Positions 13,657-18,684 of a DNA stretch of 18,684 nucleotides are shown here, in pieces. Positions within the stretch are counted from its first letter, which is position 1; each line of letters starts with the position of its first letter. The stretch is from JBIOUF01 sp044866695 (GTDB taxonomy: Bacteria; Actinomycetota; Actinomycetes; Propionibacteriales; Nocardioidaceae). The stretch spans positions 1-18,684 of the forward strand of contig JBIOUF010000250.1 of assembly GCA_044866695.1 (NCBI GenBank). Direction: 5' to 3'. Position numbers and translations under genes: made by a program. The notes below the pieces were generated by a model. It did no database searches, was not told the origin of the DNA, and saw only the letters and a program-made list of their open reading frames with translations.

Positions 13657-16644
13657 TCAGCGCACCCGGTCGGCGCCGAACGGTCGGAGCACCACCGGGC
13701 CCACCAGGCCGTAGGGCTGGCCGGCGTTGTAGGCGGCGTTGCCGAGCAGTGTGGCGACCTCGACGACGACGGTGTTCTCGCCGGCGCGAAGGTACGGCGT
13801 GACGTCCACCGCCGAGGCGTCCATCTGGTCCAGGTCCGGCAGCCGGCGGCCGTTGACGCGGACGCGGTAGGTCCCGAGCACCTGGCCGAGGTCGAGACGA
13901 GCCCCGCCTTCGCGGAGGACGTCGCGGTCGACGTCCACGGTGGTCTCGTACGCCGACGTCCCGGACCGCCCGGCCAGGCCGGGGATGTGCTGCCAGTCCG
14001 GCAGCCGTCCGTCCGGCCCGGCGGTCACCTGGACCGGGTCGAGGGGAACCTTGGCCGTCTCGTCGACGGTCGCGCCCTGCTGGTAGGCCGTCACGCGCAG
14101 GGCCCAGCCGGGCAGCGTGGTCGCCGCCGGCACGGCGCCGATCCGCGACAGCACCGCTCGGCCGTCGCTCAGCGTCGTCCGGAACGTGCCGCCGTGGTCC
14201 GACCGGACCTCCAGGTGACCGCCGTCGGCGACCACCTCGTCGGCGGTCGTGCTGGTGGCCCAGACCCGCGGCACCGCGAGCTTCCGGGTGTCGGAGTTGC
14301 CGTTTGTCACTGCGACCAGAACACCGTTGCCACTACTGGCCGAGATCTCCGTGCTCACGCCGTTGCGGGTCCTGGTGAACTCCGCGACCGGAGTCACGCG
14401 TCCGGTCCACGGGTCGTAGCGGTAGGGCCGTCCCTCGCCGGTCAGCCGGACCCGGGCCGTGGTGCGCTGGTCGCTGTCGTTCCAGAAGAAGTAGAAGTCG
14501 GAGTCGCGCGTCTGGCGCCGGATGCCGAGCAGCGGGACGGGGTCGGCGTACTCGGCGGCCGGCCGCACCCCCGCCGCCCGCAGCGCGGCGGCAACCTCGG
14601 CCTCGGTGCCGACCTGGGTGACGGTCGGCTGGCCGGCCAGCCGGCCCAGCACCCGCTGCAGGCGGGCGTCCTGCCCGGGCGCCAGCCCGCGGACCCGCTG
14701 CGGGGTCTCCCCCACGACCACGACCGGCAGCCCGTCCCTGGCCCAGGAGAGGATCCGCCGGGCGGTCGCCAGGTCGAGCGTGGTCTCGTAGTTGACGTTG
14801 GGCGTGTTGTTCAGGACGAACGCGCGGTAGCCGAGGCTGCCGGCCAGCAGCCGCCCGTGCCGCACGGTGGCCGCCTCGTCGGCGACCTGGGTGCGGCCCA
14901 TGAACCCGTAGGTGTAGCCCGCGTGGGCCAGGGACTGGTCGACGAAGTACAGGTCCCCCGTCGAGCCGTCCCGGCTGTGGCCGCCACCCTGGCGGTAGAT
15001 CGCCACGTCGTCGCGGAGCAGGCCGCGCCGGAGCACCGTCTGGAGCCGGGCGACGTAGTCGTTGATCGTCGCGTCGTCCGCCCACGTCGGGCTCACCGGG
15101 CCGTAGGCGTCGGCCACGCCGCCGTTGAAGAGGGAGAAGCCCGGCCAGGTCCGCGCCGCGCCGGGCGTCTGGTCCCCCCAGCCGTGCCAGACGACCAGGT
15201 TGACCCCGTTCACCATCTGCTGGTTCACGTGGGAGACCAGCGTCTCGCGCGGGTAGCGGTGCGCGGCGCCCTCGGCGCAGCACTCGGTGGAGAGCAGGGT
15301 GTGGCCGGCCTGCGCGACCGAGCTGGCCAGCGCGCGCCAGACGTCGGAGGAGCGGTTCTCCAGCCGGTTGACGTCGCTGCCCGAGGTGAAGGACCGGTCC
15401 TCGCCCTCGGCGACGTCCAGCAGTCCGGCGAGCTCCTGCATGTCGAACGGAGACGGACCCCACGAGCTGTACGGCTGGCCCCGCAGCGTGAGCCCGCGCT
15501 CGTGCGCCCAGCCGGCGAGCGGCAGGAGGTGGTTGTCGCGGAACAGCTCGCTCAGCGTGGTCCGGTAGTCCTCGCGGACCCGGTCCCCGAGCTCGCCGGG
15601 GAAGTCGTAGGCCGGGTCGGTGACCGCCACCACGGGCAGGTAGGGCACCAGCGAGTAGCCGCGGCGCGCCTCGAACTCGGCGAGGAAGTCCGGGGTCCAG
15701 TGCAGCACCTGGGCCCCGGAGCTGTTCAGCTCCAGGGAGTCGAAGAACATCGAGCCGCCGGCCGCCTCGATCGAGGCCTCCAGCTCGGGGGTCAGGACGA
15801 CGTCCTCCCAGAAGTCCCTGATCGCGTCGATGCCCGCCTTGGAGAAGTGGTCGACCAGGTACGTCGTACGGGCGGTGCCGGCCAGGAACACGGTGTGCCC
15901 GGTGCCGGTCATCCAGCTGCCGACGACCGCCCAGGTGGCTCCCGCCGGGCTCGCGGGCGCGGTCCAGTCGAGCGTCCCGCCCACCACCTGGCCGGTCAGG
16001 TCCACGGCACTGTCGGCCATCAGCAGCGGCACGGCCTCGGCACAGGCGTCCTGGCACCGGTACGCCACCACGGCCTGCAGCTCCCGCCGGGTCACCCCGT
16101 TGGGAAGCGCCGGCGCGGGCACGGCGCCGGCGAAGGCGGACCCGGCGGGGACCAGCGCGCGGGCGAAGGCGATCTTCTTGTCCGAGCCCGGACCGTCCGG
16201 CGAGACCGTCGTGGTGCCCGCCGACCAGCCGGGCGCGTAGATGTGGTCGACCTGCAGGCCCTCGTCGACCCCGGCGTCGAAGGTCGCCTTCATCGCGGCG
16301 GCCCACGAGTCGTTGGTCCAGTCGTGCAGCGCGGCGACGTACTGCGCCGCGCCGAGGCTGACCTGGTTGAACTCCACCCCGCCCGCGCCCGCCGCGGCCA
16401 TCTGGGACACCTGGTCCGCCGCGGACGCCGGCGTCATCAGCCCACCGGTCGTCCAGAACCGGTAGAACGGCCGGTCCTCCGCGGCCGGGTCCGCGAAGCC
16501 CCCTCCGCCGCCGCGAGCGGCCGGAGCGGGACGCGACGGCGCCGCCGCGGCGTCGGCCGGGACCGAGGCGAGCAGCGCGGCGACCAGCCCGACCGCGACG
16601 GCTGCCAGCCGGGCGGTGGGGCGCGAGTGCGACGTGTTCCTCAA
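13657..16644 (-). CDS. Secreted GH106-like glycosidase (alpha-L-rhamnosidase family)
   Basis: This is a 995-residue exported protein. The TTG start (16644) is supported by GGGAGGA about 8 bases upstream. The signal peptide has a hydrophobic stretch about residues 11-33 ending in an Ala-rich cleavage region, followed by a Gly-rich linker. The body resembles GH106. FADPAAEDRPFYRFWTTGGL opens the catalytic domain. AGAGGVEFNQVS, GLQVDHIYAPGWS, FFDSLELNSSGAQVLHWTPDFLAEF with RRGYSLVPYLPVV, and a STECCAEGAAHRYPRETLV / GVNLVVWHGWGDQ block follow. The C-terminal 150 residues (RLDLGQVLGTYRVRVNGRRL to VVLRPFG) look like a galactose-binding-like beta-sandwich. Family members remove alpha-L-rhamnose from plant pectin or glycosides. 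It heads an operon with the GH3 gene and has LacI-type palindromes in its leader. A related unassigned glycosidase activity is possible. Confidence 0.85.
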   Translation of the reverse strand: MRNTSHSRPTARLAAVAVGLVAALLASVPADAAAAPSRPAPAARGGGGGFADPAAEDRPFYRFWTTGGLMTPASAADQVSQMAAAGAGGVEFNQVSLGAAQYVAALHDWTNDSWAAAMKATFDAGVDEGLQVDHIYAPGWSAGTTTVSPDGPGSDKKIAFARALVPAGSAFAGAVPAPALPNGVTRRELQAVVAYRCQDACAEAVPLLMADSAVDLTGQVVGGTLDWTAPASPAGATWAVVGSWMTGTGHTVFLAGTARTTYLVDHFSKAGIDAIRDFWEDVVLTPELEASIEAAGGSMFFDSLELNSSGAQVLHWTPDFLAEFEARRGYSLVPYLPVVAVTDPAYDFPGELGDRVREDYRTTLSELFRDNHLLPLAGWAHERGLTLRGQPYSSWGPSPFDMQELAGLLDVAEGEDRSFTSGSDVNRLENRSSDVWRALASSVAQAGHTLLSTECCAEGAAHRYPRETLVSHVNQQMVNGVNLVVWHGWGDQTPGAARTWPGFSLFNGGVADAYGPVSPTWADDATINDYVARLQTVLRRGLLRDDVAIYRQGGGHSRDGSTGDLYFVDQSLAHAGYTYGFMGRTQVADEAATVRHGRLLAGSLGYRAFVLNNTPNVNYETTLDLATARRILSWARDGLPVVVVGETPQRVRGLAPGQDARLQRVLGRLAGQPTVTQVGTEAEVAAALRAAGVRPAAEYADPVPLLGIRRQTRDSDFYFFWNDSDQRTTARVRLTGEGRPYRYDPWTGRVTPVAEFTRTRNGVSTEISASSGNGVLVAVTNGNSDTRKLAVPRVWATSTTADEVVADGGHLEVRSDHGGTFRTTLSDGRAVLSRIGAVPAATTLPGWALRVTAYQQGATVDETAKVPLDPVQVTAGPDGRLPDWQHIPGLAGRSGTSAYETTVDVDRDVLREGGARLDLGQVLGTYRVRVNGRRLPDLDQMDASAVDVTPYLRAGENTVVVEVATLLGNAAYNAGQPYGLVGPVVLRPFGADRVR

Positions 16645-16665
16645 GACCAGTCCTCCCGAGTCGAC

Positions 16666-16677
16666 TGAATCGATTCA
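16666..16677. promoter_or_regulatory. LacI-type palindrome TGAATCGATTCA upstream of the GH106 gene
   Basis: This is a perfect 12-base palindrome with a central CG, the symmetry typical of LacI-family operators. It lies between the predicted transcription start and the ribosome site of the GH106 gene. It differs from the second palindrome 28 bases away (centre to centre). Confidence 0.55.
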
Positions 16678-16692
16678 TGGTTAGCAGCGCGT

Positions 16693-16706
16693 TTGGAGCG
16701 CTCCAA
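16693..16706. promoter_or_regulatory. LacI-type palindrome TTGGAGCGCTCCAA upstream of the GH106 gene
   Basis: This is a perfect 14-base palindrome with a central CG. It closely resembles the TGGGAGCGCTCCCA operator of the Streptomyces LacI-family repressor CebR. It sits just after the predicted transcription start (about 16713), where a bound repressor would block initiation or elongation. The LacI-type protein encoded at 10262 is the nearest candidate to bind it. Confidence 0.7.
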
Positions 16707-16719
16707 CGAGACCGCCTGG

Positions 16720-16749
16720 ACTCTATGAGCCACGTCACATCGGCGTCAA
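16720..16749 (-). promoter_or_regulatory. Putative promoter of the GH106-GH3 operon
   Basis: The minus strand has TTGACG (16749-16744), an 18-base spacer, then TAGAGT (16725-16720). Both hexamers fit the vegetative actinobacterial consensus well. The rest of the 150-base gap (16645-16794) holds the two palindromes and the ribosome site. Nothing else is recognised there. Confidence 0.6.
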
Positions 16750-16794
16750 GGTCGCGCCGGCGGCGAGGCCCGGGGCGGGGCGGCCACCGGACCC

Positions 16795-18165
16795 TCAGCC
16801 GGCGCGGCCGTCGAGCCGGGTCCCCGGCGCGGGGAGCCGGACCACGAACCTGGCGCCGCCCAGTGCCGACGACCCGACCGCGACCGTCCCGCCGTGGGCG
16901 AGGACGATCTCCCTGACGATCGCCAGGCCGAGCCCGCTCCCTCCGGCGTCCCGGGCGCGGGCCTCGTCGAGGCGCACGAAGCGCTCGAACACGCGCCGGC
17001 GCTGCTCCTCCGGGATGCCCGGCCCGTCGTCCTCGACCACGATCTCGACGCCCCGCTCGTCCTCGCGGACCGCGACGGCCATCGCCGCCTCGGCATGGCG
17101 GGCCGCGTTGTCCACCAGGTTGCGCACCACCTGCGCGAGCGCGGTGCGGTCCCCCCGCACCCGTCCCGCACCCACCGCCGAGGTCGCCACCGCGAGGCCG
17201 GAGCGGCGCACCCGCCGTGCCTCCGCCAGTGCCAGGTCGTCGACGTCGACGTCCTGGGCGCGAGAGACCGCGCCCTCGCCGACCCGGGTCAGCAGGAGCA
17301 GCTGGTCCACGACCCGCTGCATGCGAGCGGCCTCCTCCAGGACGGCATCGGCGAGCTCGCCCTCCGCCAGGGCGTGCGGGTGCGTCCTGGCCACCTCGGC
17401 GGTCTGCCGGATGCCGGCGAGGGGGGAGCGCAGCTCGTGGGAGGCGTCGGCGACGAACTGACGCTGCCGGTCCCGGGAGTCCTCGAGGCGGGCCAGCATC
17501 TGGTTCATCGTCTCGGCGAGCCGGCGGATCTCGTCACGCGACGGCGGCTCGGGCACGCGCCTGTCCAGCCGGTCCCCGGTGACCCGGTCGACCTCCCGGC
17601 GGATGCGCTCGACCGGTGCCAGCGCGCGGGTGGCCACCATCCACGTCGTCCCTCCCACCAGCACCAGCACCAGGGGCAGCCCGACCAGCAGCGGAGGCAG
17701 CAGCGCGCCGGTGGACTCCTCGACGTCCTCCAGCGAGACGGCGACCGAGACGGTGTACGCCCGGCCTCCGGCACGCGCGTCGTCGGTCACCACGACGTAG
17801 GGCTGGTCGGCGCCGGGCAGCTCCACCTGGTCCGCGTCCTGGGTGGGCAGCGGCCGCTCGAGCGGCTGGGAGGCGCTCACCACGGTGCCGTCGGCGTCGG
17901 TCACCTGCCAGACCAGCTCGTCGGGCTCGCCCTGGTCCTCCTCGTCGTCGGTCGGCGCCGGCTCTGGCACTCCCGAGGTCTCGATCTGGTCGGCGAGGGC
18001 GGAGGCGCGCTGGTCGGCGGTGGCCTCCAGCCCGTCGCGCAGCGACCCGCGCACCAGGGTCACCAGGGTGACCGCGCCGAGGAGCAGTGCGACCGCCACG
18101 ACCAGCACCGCCGCGGCCGTCGTGCGCAGCCGGACCGAGGCGCGGCTCCAGCGCGCCTCAGCCAC
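16795..18165 (-). CDS. Membrane sensor histidine kinase
   Basis: This 456-residue two-component kinase has a short basic N-terminus and a first membrane segment (about 15-39). An extracytoplasmic sensor region (about 40-152) with an acidic loop (TDDEEDQGEPDE, 72-83) follows, then a second membrane segment (about 154-178) and a HAMP linker (about 180-230). The dimerisation/phosphoacceptor box is DASHELRSPL (H243). The ATP-binding domain has N-box RNLVDNAARHA (N353), G1 DDGPGIP (379-385), an F-box FERFVR and G2 GGSGLGLAIV (408-417). The start is a GTG at 18165 that overlaps the response-regulator stop by 8 bases, indicating translational coupling. All catalytic boxes are intact. It has the layout of trans-acting OmpR-system kinases of actinobacteria. 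The stimulus is unknown, and nothing in the sequence ties it to the neighbouring glycosidase operon. Confidence 0.94.
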   Translation of the reverse strand: MAEARWSRASVRLRTTAAAVLVVAVALLLGAVTLVTLVRGSLRDGLEATADQRASALADQIETSGVPEPAPTDDEEDQGEPDELVWQVTDADGTVVSASQPLERPLPTQDADQVELPGADQPYVVVTDDARAGGRAYTVSVAVSLEDVEESTGALLPPLLVGLPLVLVLVGGTTWMVATRALAPVERIRREVDRVTGDRLDRRVPEPPSRDEIRRLAETMNQMLARLEDSRDRQRQFVADASHELRSPLAGIRQTAEVARTHPHALAEGELADAVLEEAARMQRVVDQLLLLTRVGEGAVSRAQDVDVDDLALAEARRVRRSGLAVATSAVGAGRVRGDRTALAQVVRNLVDNAARHAEAAMAVAVREDERGVEIVVEDDGPGIPEEQRRRVFERFVRLDEARARDAGGSGLGLAIVREIVLAHGGTVAVGSSALGGARFVVRLPAPGTRLDGRAG

Positions 18166-18684
18166 CGTCGCTCGCCAGCCGGTAGCCCGCGCCGCGAACC
18201 GTCTGGATCGCCTGGCGACCGAACGGCCGGTCCAGCTTGTTGCGGAGGTGGCCGACGTACACCTCGACGATGTTGGGGTCTCCCTCGAAGTCGAAGTCCC
18301 ACACCGCCTCGAGGATCTGTCGCTTGGACACCACGTCGCCCGGGTGCCGGGCCAGAAAGGCGAGCAGGGAGAACTCGCGCGCGGTCAGCCCGACCTCGAC
18401 CTCCCCGCGCCAGACCCGTCTGGCGGCGGGGTCGACGCAGACGTCGCCCACGACCAGCCGGGTGGGACGCTCGCGGGCGCCCCGCCGGGCCACCGCGCGC
18501 AGCCGCGCCACCAGCACCGGGAAGGAGAACGGCTTGGTGAGGTAGTCGTCGGCCCCGGTGTCGAGCCCCTCCACCTGGTCCCACTCCCCGTCCTTCGCCG
18601 TGAGCATCAGGATCGGCGTCCAGTCCTGCTCGTCGCGGAGGGTCTGGCAGACCTTGTAGCCGTTGATCCCGGGCAGCATCAGGT
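18158..18684 (-). CDS. OmpR/PhoB-family response regulator (5' end off window)
   Basis: The visible part is the last 175 or so residues of a response regulator; the start lies beyond the window end. The receiver domain shows LMLPGINGYKVCQTLR, then the conserved Thr in MLTAKD and the Lys in YLTKPF. By family alignment, the phosphoacceptor Asp is the residue just before LMLPG, and its codon is split by the window edge (the visible AC fits GAC). A winged-helix DNA-binding domain follows: LTAREFSLLAFLARHPGDVVSKRQILEAVW, the recognition helix in NIVEVYVGHLRNKLD, and TVRGAGYRL at the end. The regulator gene precedes and overlaps the kinase gene, the usual order. Its targets cannot be read from the window. 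Confidence 0.95.
   Translation of the reverse strand, partial: LMLPGINGYKVCQTLRDEQDWTPILMLTAKDGEWDQVEGLDTGADDYLTKPFSFPVLVARLRAVARRGARERPTRLVVGDVCVDPAARRVWRGEVEVGLTAREFSLLAFLARHPGDVVSKRQILEAVWDFDFEGDPNIVEVYVGHLRNKLDRPFGRQAIQTVRGAGYRLASDGG

Noticed and set aside
11358..16668. Long plus-strand frames antisense to the GH3 and GH106 genes
   Set aside because: Composition-driven frames without domains. The minus-strand proteins have signal peptides and family motifs.
16724..16739. CRP-like site TGTGA-N6-TCATA between the -35 and -10 of the GH106 promoter
   Set aside because: One arm is imperfect, only a single copy is present, and the position overlaps the promoter spacer. It may be chance and is not listed as a feature.
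16745..16794. GC-rich stretch after the histidine kinase as an intrinsic terminator
   Set aside because: Only short GGCC-type pairings and no T-run are seen. A convincing stem-loop could not be drawn.
16894..18540. Plus-strand frame of 548 codons antisense to the two-component genes
   Set aside because: Low-complexity Arg/Pro/Gly-rich translation. The kinase and regulator motifs are all on the minus strand.

Overview
The window looks like a chromosomal segment of a high-GC Gram-positive actinobacterium, possibly Nocardioides or a relative. The GC content is very high, third codon positions are almost all G or C, GTG and TTG starts occur, genes overlap tightly (ATGA junctions), and the proteins resemble actinobacterial families. 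No genus can be fixed from the sequence alone. There are 13 protein-gene loci. One is a broken remnant, and two run off the window edges.

Region 1 (about 1-9919) is a choline/glycine-betaine and one-carbon locus. An IclR-type regulator (8221-8991, minus) sits at the head of a minus-strand operon: aldehyde dehydrogenase (betB-like), GMC choline dehydrogenase (betA-like), ABC ATPase, a double-length fused permease, a substrate-binding lipoprotein, and a PLP-dependent cysteine-synthase-family enzyme cut by the window start. The first four genes are separated by 6 bases or by 4-base and similar overlaps. Divergent from iclR lies purU (9068-9919, plus), formyltetrahydrofolate deformylase. Read together, the locus imports a quaternary ammonium compound and oxidises choline to betaine. 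It probably also feeds later betaine demethylation, whose one-carbon units PurU could release as formate. The demethylating enzymes are not in the window. Five related GTTGCG-type elements lie around the betB and iclR/purU starts and are the best candidates for the IclR operator set.

Region 2 (9939-10261) holds the C-terminal part of a PIN-domain (VapC-like) toxin with no N-terminal half and no antitoxin, and the leader of the next gene.

Region 3 (10262-16760) is a carbohydrate-utilisation locus: a LacI-type regulator (plus), then a convergent minus-strand pair, a secreted GH106-like glycosidase (alpha-L-rhamnosidase family) followed by a secreted GH3 glycosidase. The leader of the GH106 gene has a good -35/-10 pair and two different perfect palindromes with CG centres, the form expected of LacI-family operators.

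Region 4 (16795-18684) is a two-component system on the minus strand: an OmpR/PhoB-type response regulator, cut by the window end, and an overlapping membrane histidine kinase.

I saw no rRNA, tRNA, CRISPR array, insertion sequence, phage gene or convincing intrinsic terminator. The most interesting signals are the repeated operator elements of the choline locus, the paired LacI-type palindromes, the fused permease, and the unexplained PLP enzyme at the operon end.
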